64,000 nt of DNA from contig NZ_JAUSXL010000002.1 of NCBI RefSeq assembly GCF_030815975.1, positions 868,001-932,000 on the forward strand. Reading direction: 5' to 3'. Shown here in pieces: positions 28,304 to 35,902 of this stretch. The position numbers and the translations under genes are program-made. The notes beneath the pieces are model-generated. The model searched no databases and was not told where the DNA came from. It was given only the letters and a program-made list of their open reading frames with translations. Positions within the stretch are counted from its first letter, which is position 1; each line of letters starts with the position of its first letter. The stretch comes from Variovorax paradoxus. Lineage in GTDB: Bacteria; Pseudomonadota; Gammaproteobacteria; Burkholderiales; Burkholderiaceae_C.

Positions 28304-29257
28304 ATGACCCCAACCGGCAGCACCGCAACCACGCCCGCACCCCTTGGTGCGCCATCGATCCTCGGCGAACCCGAATGCCTGTGGCCCGCGGGCGCCACGC
28401 TCGGCGAGGGCACGCTGTGGTCGCCGCGCGAACGGGCGCTTTACTGGATCGACATCCTCGAGAGCCGCCTGTACCGCCTCGACCCGGCGAGCGGCGCGCG
28501 CCGCAGCTGGCAGTTCGACGAGGAGATCACCGCGCTGGCCGAGCGCGCGGACGCGCCGGGGCTGATCGTCACCATGCGCCGCGGCTTCGCCTTCTTCGAC
28601 CCCGCGGTGGATGCACCGCCGCGCTATCTGCACCAGCCCGAAACCGACCGGCCCGGCAACCGCTTCAACGACGGCAAGTGCGACCGCCAGGGCCGCTTCT
28701 GGGGCGGCACCATGGACTTCGATTGCGTGGCGCCGACCGGCGCGCTCTACCGCTTCGACGCCGATGGCCGCTGCACGCGCCACGACGACGGCTTTGCGGT
28801 CACCAACGGGCCGACCTGGTCGCTCGACGAGCGCACGATGTATTTCAACGCCACGGTCGAAGGCTGCGTCTATGCCTACGACTTCGACAGCGCAGCCGGC
28901 ACCGTGGGCAACAAGCGGGTGTGGCTGCGCTTCGCGGAAGGCGACGGCCTGCCCGACGGCATGACGACCGACGCGGCCGGCCGGCTCTGGATTGCGCGCT
29001 GGGGCGGCCATTGCGTGAGCTGCCACGACCCGGTGAGCGGCGCCGAGCTGTGCCGCATCGAACTGCCCGCGAGCAACGTCACGGACTGCGCCTTCGGCGG
29101 CGAAGACCTGTGCACGCTCTACATCAGCACCGCGCGCAGCGGGCTCACGGCCAAGCAGCTCGAGGCGGAGCCGCTGGCCGGCGGGTTGTTCTCGGTGCGC
29201 ATCGGCAGCCCCGGCCTGCTCGCGGCCGAGTTCGGCGCGGCGGCTGTCAAAGCCTAG
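28304..29257 (+). CDS. SMP-30/gluconolactonase-family aldonolactonase
   Basis: A 317-residue six-bladed beta-propeller of the SMP-30/regucalcin family. Metal-site segments are ECLWPAGATLGEGTLWSPRE (conserved glutamate), NRFNDGKCDRQGRFWGGTMD (Asn and Asp) and GLPDGMTTDAAGRLW. Members hydrolyse sugar lactones such as L-arabino-gamma-lactone. Divergent from the sugar dehydrogenase across a region with two operator-like repeats, so the lactone-forming and lactone-opening steps should be co-regulated. No signal peptide; probably cytoplasmic. Confidence 0.9.
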   Translation: MTPTGSTATTPAPLGAPSILGEPECLWPAGATLGEGTLWSPRERALYWIDILESRLYRLDPASGARRSWQFDEEITALAERADAPGLIVTMRRGFAFFDPAVDAPPRYLHQPETDRPGNRFNDGKCDRQGRFWGGTMDFDCVAPTGALYRFDADGRCTRHDDGFAVTNGPTWSLDERTMYFNATVEGCVYAYDFDSAAGTVGNKRVWLRFAEGDGLPDGMTTDAAGRLWIARWGGHCVSCHDPVSGAELCRIELPASNVTDCAFGGEDLCTLYISTARSGLTAKQLEAEPLAGGLFSVRIGSPGLLAAEFGAAAVKA

Positions 29258-29291
29258 GCGGCGAATTCAGCGGCCGGCCCGGCGCGCTTGC

Positions 29292-30365
29292 TCAGGCAAT
29301 GCCGAAGCGATGCAGCGTGCTGCTGCTGAACACTTCATTCGGCCGCAGCACCGTCGAAGGAAAGTCCGGCTGGTTCGGCGAATCGGGATAGTGCTGCGTT
29401 TCCAGGCACAGTCCGGCGCCGCGCCGCAGGCTCTCTCCATCGGCGCCGCGCAGGCTGCCATCGAGGAAGTTGCCCGAATAGAACTGCACCGCCGGCTCGG
29501 TCGTGCGCACCTCCATCACGCGCCCGGAAGGCGGGTGTTCGAGCCGCGCCGCCAGCGCCAGGCCGGCGGGCTCGCGGTCGAGCACCCAGTTGTGGTCGTA
29601 GCCGCCGGCGACGCGCAGCTGCTCGTGCGGCGCATCGATGCGTGCGCCGATGGGCATGGCTGTGCGAAAGTCGAACGGCGTTCCGGCCACCGGCGCAAGG
29701 CCGAGGGGAATCAGGCCTGCATCCACCGGGCAGTAGCGGCTCGCGGGAATCGTGAGCCGATGGTCCAGCACCGCGCCCTCGCCTGCGAGGTTGAAGTAGT
29801 CGTGGTGGCTCAGGTTCAGCACCGTGGGCCGGTCGGTCACGGCGCGGTAGTCGATGCGCCAGGTGTTCTCGCGGGTGCTGAGCGCGTAGCGCACCGTCAC
29901 CTCCAGCTCGCCGGGAAAGCCTTCTTCGCCGTCGGCGCTGGTGTAGCGAAGCTCGATGGCAATGTCGCCCACTGCGCTGTCCGCCGGCACCGGCTCGATC
30001 TGCCAGAAGCGCGTGCCGAAGCCCTGGTGCCCGCCGTGCAGCGAGTTGGCGCCGTTGTTCAGCGGGAGCTGGTGCGCAACGCCGTCGAGCGTGAAGCGCC
30101 CGCCCGCGATCCGGTTCGCATAGCGCCCGACGATGGTGCCAAGGTGCGGATGCGGGCCCAGGTAGTCCGCGAGGCTCGGCAGGCCGAGCACGATGTTGCC
30201 GCTGTGCCCGCGGCGGTCGGGCACCTGCAATGCGGTGACGATGCCGCCATGGTTGATGGCGCTGAGAAGCAGGCCGCGGCCGTTGTCCAGGGTGTATTCG
30301 GCCACGCTGCGGCCATCGGGCATGCGGCCGTATTCGCGGGTGGTGATGGTGCTGCTGCTGTTCAT
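29292..30365 (-). CDS. galM: Aldose 1-epimerase (mutarotase)
   Basis: A 357-residue protein that interconverts alpha and beta anomers of aldoses, useful because sugar dehydrogenases act on one anomer. Family motifs are NHGGIVTALQVPD, GRYANRIAGGRF, NNGANSLHGGHQGF (catalytic-region His), LNLSHHDYFNL and YDHNWVLDR, with a C-terminal CLETQHYPDSPN carrying the catalytic Glu. Its ATG (30365) overlaps the TGA of the upstream 556-residue gene (ATGA). It is convergent with the lactonase and belongs functionally to the same aldose pathway. Confidence 0.93.
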   Translation of the reverse strand: MNSSSTITTREYGRMPDGRSVAEYTLDNGRGLLLSAINHGGIVTALQVPDRRGHSGNIVLGLPSLADYLGPHPHLGTIVGRYANRIAGGRFTLDGVAHQLPLNNGANSLHGGHQGFGTRFWQIEPVPADSAVGDIAIELRYTSADGEEGFPGELEVTVRYALSTRENTWRIDYRAVTDRPTVLNLSHHDYFNLAGEGAVLDHRLTIPASRYCPVDAGLIPLGLAPVAGTPFDFRTAMPIGARIDAPHEQLRVAGGYDHNWVLDREPAGLALAARLEHPPSGRVMEVRTTEPAVQFYSGNFLDGSLRGADGESLRRGAGLCLETQHYPDSPNQPDFPSTVLRPNEVFSSSTLHRFGIA

Positions 30366-32032
30366 CGGCGGTGCTTCCAGTAGGCAATGAGCCCGGACAG
30401 ATAGTGCTCCACGTCGTCGATGCGCACGCGGAAGCTGTGGTGCTTGATGAAGAACGAACCGGCAATGCGCTCGGGGTTGCGGAAGAACATCGCGAGCTCG
30501 GGCCAGAAGTAGCCGTTGGCCAGGTAGCGCGCGCGGTGCTCGAGCGCGCGGTCGAACTTGGCGCGGTCGAAGCCCTCGAGCAGCGGGCGCAGCGCGGGGT
30601 CGGCGGCCAGGCGCTCCACCATCTCGCGCGCGGCCATCATGAGCTCGAGCAGGGTCGGAAAGGTGGTGATGCGCTCCAGCACGAAGTCCAGGTAGTCGGC
30701 CACGTTGCAGAGGCCGAACTGGTAGTAGCGCGTTTCGGGCCGGTAGCGCGTGAGCTCGTTGACGCAGTAGCTCAGCCAGTGGTCGTGCGCGCGCCAGTGC
30801 TCCGCGGCAATGAAATGCTCGAAGGCCTTCTCGACCACCGCGAGCCAGCGCTCGTCGCGCGTGAGCCCATGCAGGCGCATCAGGCCGAAGGCGGCCTCGC
30901 CGTCGTAGTAGATGACGCGGAATGCGTCCTTCACCTCGAGCGAGGGGTAATTCAGCACGTGCACGAAGCGCCCGCTGGCCGGGTCCTGCATGGCCTGGAT
31001 GCCGAGCGCGAGCTGCTCCATCAGCGGCAGGTACTGCGGATCGCCCGTGAGCTCCGTGTACTTGACCAGCGCCAGCAGGCACACCGCATTGCCGCCCAGC
31101 TTGATCTCGTCGCCGACGTCCAGCAGGTAGGCCGCGCGCGTGCCGCCGGGCAGTTCGACTTGGCGGATCAGCCGCTTCGTCAGCAGCGACAGCGAGCGGT
31201 CGATGGCCGCCTTCTGGCTGTCGCTGCGGGTCAGCTCCCAGGCTTCGAGCAGCGCGTAGGTCGAGCTCGCGTGGCGCAGCGTGTTGTAGGTGGGAATCGC
31301 GCGGTCGAAGCACGGGAACCAGCCGTAGTGGAACTCGCCCGTGGGCTTGACCTGCGCCGCGAGATAGTCGCTGGCGCTGTCCACGAGGCTGCGCACCTGG
31401 CCGGGGCCCCATTCGGGCAGCGTCCGATAGCCCGCCGCCTGCCCCTTGGACGTGATTGGCCACGCGCCCTCCGCGTCGGCATAGGCCGCGCGGGTGACGA
31501 AGCACCACACCGGCGCCGCGTCGTCCTGCGGAAAATCGAGCTCGGCACCGAAGCGACGCTTCGCATGCAGGCGCAGGTTGCCCGCATTGGGCTCGGCATG
31601 CTCCACCGTGCCGTTGTAGAAGATGGCGCTGCCGTTGATCTCTGGCGCGAGCAGCGCCACCTCGAACTTCGCGTCGAATGACACGCCCTGGTTGAAGTAG
31701 TTGCGCTTGGTGCGCGCCAGGCGGGCCTTGAGCGCACCCCAGCTCATGGGCTCGACCTGGTCGACCAGCTCCACGCGCACGCGGCGGGGCTGCATGCCGA
31801 TGCGCTGCGCGAGCGCAATGGCTGCATCGCGTGCCTTTTGCCAGGCCTGCTCGGCGCTTTCGCCACGCCCGGCGACCACGCGCGCGCGGCTCGCGCCGTC
31901 GCCCATCGCAATCAGCACCACGCAGCCGGCCTCGGGTGTGGCGGCGGCGCCGGGCAGCGTGCCGTCCGGGGCTGCCAGGATCTGCCTGGCGCGGTTCAAC
32001 AGATCCATGGGGAGCGTCGGTTCTTGGGTCAT
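30362..32032 (-). CDS. Protein of unknown function with six-hairpin-like barrel, coupled to galM
   Basis: A 556-residue cytoplasmic protein with no signal peptide. An N-terminal part of about 200 residues has a charged RLARTKRNYFNQGV segment and FEVALLAPEINGSAIFYNGT. The rest is helical and repetitive, like an (alpha/alpha)6 barrel: TGEFHYGWFPCFDRAIPTYN, LRHASSTYALLEAWEL, YYDGEAAFGLMRLHGLTRDE and FFIKHHSFRVRIDDVEHYLS. This fold is common in glycosidases, epimerases and lanthionine-type enzymes. The ATGA coupling to galM suggests a carbohydrate-related role. I do not recognise a characterised family and assign no reaction. Confidence 0.85.
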   Translation of the reverse strand: MTQEPTLPMDLLNRARQILAAPDGTLPGAAATPEAGCVVLIAMGDGASRARVVAGRGESAEQAWQKARDAAIALAQRIGMQPRRVRVELVDQVEPMSWGALKARLARTKRNYFNQGVSFDAKFEVALLAPEINGSAIFYNGTVEHAEPNAGNLRLHAKRRFGAELDFPQDDAAPVWCFVTRAAYADAEGAWPITSKGQAAGYRTLPEWGPGQVRSLVDSASDYLAAQVKPTGEFHYGWFPCFDRAIPTYNTLRHASSTYALLEAWELTRSDSQKAAIDRSLSLLTKRLIRQVELPGGTRAAYLLDVGDEIKLGGNAVCLLALVKYTELTGDPQYLPLMEQLALGIQAMQDPASGRFVHVLNYPSLEVKDAFRVIYYDGEAAFGLMRLHGLTRDERWLAVVEKAFEHFIAAEHWRAHDHWLSYCVNELTRYRPETRYYQFGLCNVADYLDFVLERITTFPTLLELMMAAREMVERLAADPALRPLLEGFDRAKFDRALEHRARYLANGYFWPELAMFFRNPERIAGSFFIKHHSFRVRIDDVEHYLSGLIAYWKHRR

Positions 32033-32095
32033 GCAGGCGCGAATGATGACAGGCCGCGCGGCCTGCGCAAATCCTTGGGCCTCCCGACCGACGTC

Positions 32096-32971
32096 TCAGG
32101 CCCAGGTTTCGAGCACCGCGCTGCGCACCGCCTCGACGGCGCTCGCGTGCCGGCCTTCGGCCGCGAGCCAGCACAGCCAGGTGCGCGAGCGCCAGCCGTT
32201 CCAGATCGCGAGTTCGCCGTTGCGCTGGCCCTGCTCGGCCTGGTCGAGCCGCAGCAGGCCCGCGCCCATGCCGCTTGCGACCATGCTGCGCACGGCGCTT
32301 TCGCTGTCGGCCGTGCGCCCCTGCCTGTAGTCGCGGCCGGCGCCGGCGAACAGCTTCTCCAGGTGCGTGCGCAGGATGCACGATGGCGGCGTGCCTACCC
32401 ACGGCAAGCGGGTGAGTTCGTCGAGCGTGAGGCCCGGGTGGGCCTCGGACAGCGGCAGGGGCAGCGTCACGACCAGCTCGACCGGAACCAGGCGCAGCAA
32501 TTCCATGCCTTCGACCTGCTCGCTGTCGCTGAGCGCATAGGCGCAGTCGAGTTCGCCGCGCTGCACCGCCGCCAGTGTCTCGAACGACAGTCCCTGGCGC
32601 AGCTGCAGCGTGACCTGCGGATGGCGTTCGGCGAGCTTGACCAGCACCTCGCCGAGCCTGAGCGCCACCGGATCGACCACCGTGCCGAAGCGCACCACGC
32701 CCTGCGCCGCGCCGCGCAGCTGCTCGGCGGCCGAGCGCATGCGCATGGCCGAGGCCAGCGTGCGCTCGGCTTCCTCGAGCAGGCTGCGGCCGGCCTGCGT
32801 GGGCACCATGCCGCGCGGCGTGCGCTCGAACAGCTTCACGCCCAGTTCGTCCTCCAGCGCCTTGAGCTGGGCGCTGACGGCCGGCGCGCTGGTGAACACG
32901 CGCTCGGCGGCGCGGGTGAGGCTGCCCTCCTTCGCAATGGCGACGAAGGTCTTCAGTTGATAGAGCTCCAT
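32096..32971 (-). CDS. LysR-family regulator
   Basis: A 291-residue regulator from the ATG at 32971. The helix-turn-helix region is LKTFVAIAKEGSLTRAAERV followed by FTSAPAVSAQLKALEDELGV and FERTPRGMVPTQAG; a type-2 periplasmic-binding-like effector domain follows. It is divergent from the EamA transporter at 33110 with about 140 bases between, making that gene its likely target. The effector is unknown. Confidence 0.9.
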   Translation of the reverse strand: MELYQLKTFVAIAKEGSLTRAAERVFTSAPAVSAQLKALEDELGVKLFERTPRGMVPTQAGRSLLEEAERTLASAMRMRSAAEQLRGAAQGVVRFGTVVDPVALRLGEVLVKLAERHPQVTLQLRQGLSFETLAAVQRGELDCAYALSDSEQVEGMELLRLVPVELVVTLPLPLSEAHPGLTLDELTRLPWVGTPPSCILRTHLEKLFAGAGRDYRQGRTADSESAVRSMVASGMGAGLLRLDQAEQGQRNGELAIWNGWRSRTWLCWLAAEGRHASAVEAVRSAVLETWA

Positions 32972-33109
32972 GACGCAAATTGTGAGCGCTGGCGTGGCCT
33001 GCGTCCGTTCGTTTTTTTGGAGCCCCCGGTCCAAAGAAGCGAATGGCCGCGCGGCGTGGAAAAGCCGAAGCTTGGCGCCATCGATTCAATGCAACGAGGC
33101 CCGCACACC

Positions 33110-34096
33110 ATGCCCACCGCCAATCCACGTCCGCTCGGCATTGCCGCGCTGCTGCTCGCCACCTCCGGATGGGGCGCCATGTTCCTCGTCGGCAAGGACG
33201 TTCTGCCGCACGTCGAACCCGTGTGGTTCACGCTGATCCGCTACAGCATGTCGGCCCTGCTGTTCGCCGCGCTGCTGCTGCCGCGCGGCGCGGCGCCGTG
33301 GCGCAAGCTTCGCCTGCACGCGCTGCCGCTGGCGCTGCGGGGCGCCGCGGGCTTCGGCGTCTTCAGCGTGATGCTGTTCGTCGGGCTCGCGCATTCGGTG
33401 CCCTCGCACGGCGCGGTGATCGTGGCGACCACGCCCATGACCACGCAGCTGGTGCGCTGGGCCTTCGACGGCGTGCGGCCCGCGCGGCTGGCACTGCTGG
33501 CGACGGCGCTGGCGCTCGCGGGCGTGGCCATGGTGTCGGGCCTCTTCTTCGGCGCTGCCTCGTCGGCCGGCTCGACGCTCTTCGGCGATGCGGTGGCCTT
33601 TGCCGGCACGCTCGGCTGGATCTGGTACACGCGCGGCGCGGCGCGCTTTCCCGCGCTCGACGTGGTCGAGTATTCGGCCCTCACCGTGCTGGCTTCCTGG
33701 CCGCTGCTGCTGGCGGGCGCGCTGATCGCCACCGTCCTTGGCGCCAGCCATGCACCCAGCGCCGAGGGCCTGCGCCTGTCGTGGCACGCGCTGCTGTTCG
33801 TGGGCCTGGCGCCGTCCGCCATTTCCGTGCTGGCCTTCAACTACGGCGTGCGCACGCTGGGCGCCGTCACCGGCACGGCGTTCCTGAACTTCGTTCCGGT
33901 GTCGGCCCTGTTGATGGGCATTGCGCTGGGCAAGCTGCCTTCTGCGAATGAACTGGCCGGCATGGCAATGGTGGTCGGCGGGTTGCTGCTGCATACGGCC
34001 GCGAGCCGCAGGGCTGCGGCCGCGATCGCGCCCGCAGCGCGCGCCGAGGGCGGCAACACCGCGGGCTATCGTGCTTGCGGCGCCAGCGTGCGATAG
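33110..34096 (+). CDS. EamA/DMT-family transporter
   Basis: A 328-residue inner-membrane protein with about ten hydrophobic helices in two EamA repeats. Segments include LLLATSGWGAMFLVGKDVLP, SVMLFVGLAHSVPSHGAVIV and YGVRTLGAVTGTAFLNFVPV. The family exports amino acids or other small metabolites; the substrate here is not evident. Its last 31 bases overlap the 3' end of the convergent acetyltransferase gene. Likely controlled by the divergent LysR. Confidence 0.9.
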   Translation: MPTANPRPLGIAALLLATSGWGAMFLVGKDVLPHVEPVWFTLIRYSMSALLFAALLLPRGAAPWRKLRLHALPLALRGAAGFGVFSVMLFVGLAHSVPSHGAVIVATTPMTTQLVRWAFDGVRPARLALLATALALAGVAMVSGLFFGAASSAGSTLFGDAVAFAGTLGWIWYTRGAARFPALDVVEYSALTVLASWPLLLAGALIATVLGASHAPSAEGLRLSWHALLFVGLAPSAISVLAFNYGVRTLGAVTGTAFLNFVPVSALLMGIALGKLPSANELAGMAMVVGGLLLHTAASRRAAAAIAPAARAEGGNTAGYRACGASVR

Positions 34097-34617
34097 AAGT
34101 AGGTGGTGTCGCACGGCGCGCCGCCGGGCAGCAGCGCAAAGCCCGGAACCACGCCGACGCGCGTCCAGCCGAGCCGGGCATAGAGCCGCTCGGCCTCGGC
34201 GCTGGAGGTGTCGAGCACGAGCAAAGTCTTTCCGTGTTCGCGCGCGAGCTGCTCGGCGGCCTGCATCAGCAGCGCGCCCACACCCTGGCGCCGGGCACGC
34301 CGGTGCACGAGCATCTTCGAGACCTCGGCGCGGTGCGGCTGGTTCTCGGGCTGCGCGAGCACCAGCTGCACCGTGCCAACGATGCCTCGCGCATCTTCGG
34401 CCACCAGCAGCGCGCGCTCGCCGCCTGCCACGCCCTCGGCCACGCGATGCCAGAACGCCTGGGCGCGCCCGGGCGCGAGCGGCAGCATGAAGCTGACCGA
34501 GGCGCCGCCTTCGACGCAGTCGACGAGCACGTCGGCCAGCTGCCGGACATGCACGTCGTCGACGCTGGAGAGAACGCGGATGCGTGGCACAGGAGTTATT
34601 GCCGCAGGTTGGGTCAT
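34066..34617 (-). CDS. GNAT-family N-acetyltransferase
   Basis: A 183-residue cytoplasmic acetyltransferase. The acetyl-CoA-binding motif is visible as SKMLVHRRARRQGVGALLMQ (R/Q-x-x-G-x-G/A type), followed by LLVLDTSSAEAERLYARLGW. It lies one base after the XRE-cupin regulator gene, so the two form an operon and the enzyme may be under that regulator. The substrate is unknown. Confidence 0.9.
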   Translation of the reverse strand: MTQPAAITPVPRIRVLSSVDDVHVRQLADVLVDCVEGGASVSFMLPLAPGRAQAFWHRVAEGVAGGERALLVAEDARGIVGTVQLVLAQPENQPHRAEVSKMLVHRRARRQGVGALLMQAAEQLAREHGKTLLVLDTSSAEAERLYARLGWTRVGVVPGFALLPGGAPCDTTYFYRTLAPQAR

Positions 34618-34618
34618 G

Positions 34619-35206
34619 TCATCTCCAGGAAGAAGGCGAGGTGGCGATCACGACGGCATAGCGCGCGATCTGCCGGGTGGGGTTGTAGTAGCTGGTGGGG
34701 CGGTCGAGCATCAGCGCCAGACAGTCGCCCGCGCCGAGCCGGTGGCGGTCGTCGCCGAGCGTGACTTCGATGGTTCCTTCGAGCACCCACACCTGCTGGT
34801 GAACCTGGGGTTCCCGCGCGCCGGTTTCGTAGGCCACGCGCGCCTTGGGCGGAAAAAGAATCTCGACGATATGGAGCGGCGATGCGGAGCCGCCGGGCGA
34901 CACGTTGCGGCGCACATAGCCCGAATGCGGATCGCGCCATTGCGGCTGGTCGGCCTGCCGGGACACCGGCCCCGGCGCAGGCACCGGCGCCTCGAACAGC
35001 GACGCCAGCGGAACGCCGAGGCCGGTCGCAAGTTTTTCGAGCAGCACCGCCGTCGGGCTGCTTTCGCCGCGCTCGATGAGCGAGATCATCGAGCGGCTGA
35101 CGCCGCAATGCGCCGCCAGCGCATCGAGCGAAAGGCCGCGGTCGGCGCGCAGGTCTCGCACGCGCTGCGCGATGCGGTCGTTGAGGCTTGGTGGCTGATT
35201 TTCCAT
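34619..35206 (-). CDS. XRE-family regulator with C-terminal cupin domain
   Basis: A 195-residue transcription factor. The N-terminal helix-turn-helix (about residues 12-66) is RVRDLRADRGLSLDALAAHC, then GVSRSMISLIERGESSPTAV. The C-terminal cupin (about 110-190) includes PQVHQQVWVLEGTIEVTLGD and is the probable effector-binding part. A near-perfect 9-6-9 inverted repeat starts immediately upstream of its ATG, consistent with autoregulation. Co-transcribed with the acetyltransferase downstream. Confidence 0.92.
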   Translation of the reverse strand: MENQPPSLNDRIAQRVRDLRADRGLSLDALAAHCGVSRSMISLIERGESSPTAVLLEKLATGLGVPLASLFEAPVPAPGPVSRQADQPQWRDPHSGYVRRNVSPGGSASPLHIVEILFPPKARVAYETGAREPQVHQQVWVLEGTIEVTLGDDRHRLGAGDCLALMLDRPTSYYNPTRQIARYAVVIATSPSSWR

Positions 35207-35230
35207 GATGTCGGAAGTATATCCAACATC
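35207..35230. promoter_or_regulatory. Inverted-repeat operator candidate next to the XRE-cupin start
   Basis: GATGTCGGA and TCCAACATC flank a six-base spacer, with eight of nine positions complementary. The repeat touches the start codon of the regulator (ATG at 35206), so binding would block its own expression. Inferred. Confidence 0.5.
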
Positions 35231-35331
35231 GTGGAAAACAAGTCAAGCGGCCACGCGAACGAACCGGCCGGATCGTTCGATACCATGCGGCGAATGAGCC
35301 AGCGCAACTGGCCAATCAAAGGGAGAGAACA

Positions 35332-35516
35332 ATGTCATCGGACACCAATTCGGTTGCGCGCGCGCAGCACTCGGAGCCGAGCTTCACACTCTATTGGCGG
35401 CGCTTCTGCGAAGCGTGATGGGTTATGTGCCAGATGTCCGCGTGGCTGGGTACCAGACACCCGGGTGGGAACAACCCATGCCCCTGCACTTCTTCAAAGG
35501 CGAGGCACTGCGATGA
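35332..35516 (+). pseudogene. Remnant of a small gene, possibly RDD-like, split in two frames
   Basis: An ATG at 35332 (after GGGAGAGAAC) opens a 28-codon frame, MSSDTNSVARAQHSEPSFTL then YWRRFCEA, ending at TGA 35418. The YWRRF start resembles the N-terminus of RDD-family membrane proteins. A second frame overlapping that stop (35415 or 35418 to 35516) reads GYVPDVRVAGYQTPGWEQP onward and ends with an ATGA overlap on the membrane-protein gene at 35513. This looks like a deleted or frameshifted gene that was once coupled to its neighbour, or two tiny leader peptides. Weak case. Confidence 0.3.
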
Positions 35517-35830
35517 AGGCTGGCTGGCGACTCGGATTGCATGTCGCGCTATGGGTCATTGCCTCGCCGTTGATTCAGGTGCTGGCCGGCTTCGTCGGGA
35601 GCAGCGCGTTCGCTTCGTTGGGAAGGTTCGCGCCGATGCTTACCCTCTTCATCGAAGTCTCGATCCTCCTGCTTTGGGCCGCATGGATTTATTGGCGCTA
35701 CGTACCTCATGCGCCAGGGGTCGGCCGCCGAATCGTGTACGCCGTCGCCTTTGTGTGCGTACTCGGGGGCGCCGCCTATGCGGCTCTGTGGGCAACCTGG
35801 TTCCTCGCCACCATGCTGTTTGGAGCGTAG
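35513..35830 (+). CDS. Small integral membrane protein, 105 aa
   Basis: A 105-residue protein with three predicted hydrophobic helices: LHVALWVIASPLIQVLAGFV, LTLFIEVSILLLWAAWIYW and IVYAVAFVCVLGGAAYAALW. The ATG at 35513 overlaps the end of the preceding remnant frame (ATGA). The family is not recognised. It lies between a regulator with an operator and a convergent lipoprotein hydrolase gene. Confidence 0.65.
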   Translation: MKAGWRLGLHVALWVIASPLIQVLAGFVGSSAFASLGRFAPMLTLFIEVSILLLWAAWIYWRYVPHAPGVGRRIVYAVAFVCVLGGAAYAALWATWFLATMLFGA

Positions 35831-35902
35831 GCGACTGGCTTCATCAACCAGCCCGCACGTCCAGGGTAGTTGCCGCTGCATGCCCAGGTATCGCGGCGCG
35901 CT

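Noticed and set aside
31838..33109. In-frame upstream extension of the EamA transporter
   Set aside because: It reads antisense through the LysR and six-hairpin genes; the ATG at 33110 begins a normal EamA first helix.
29292..33128. A continuous minus-strand frame of nearly 1,280 codons ending in aldose epimerase
   Set aside because: Only the last 357 codons show family motifs; the rest is out of frame with two well-supported genes (30362-32032 and 32096-32971).
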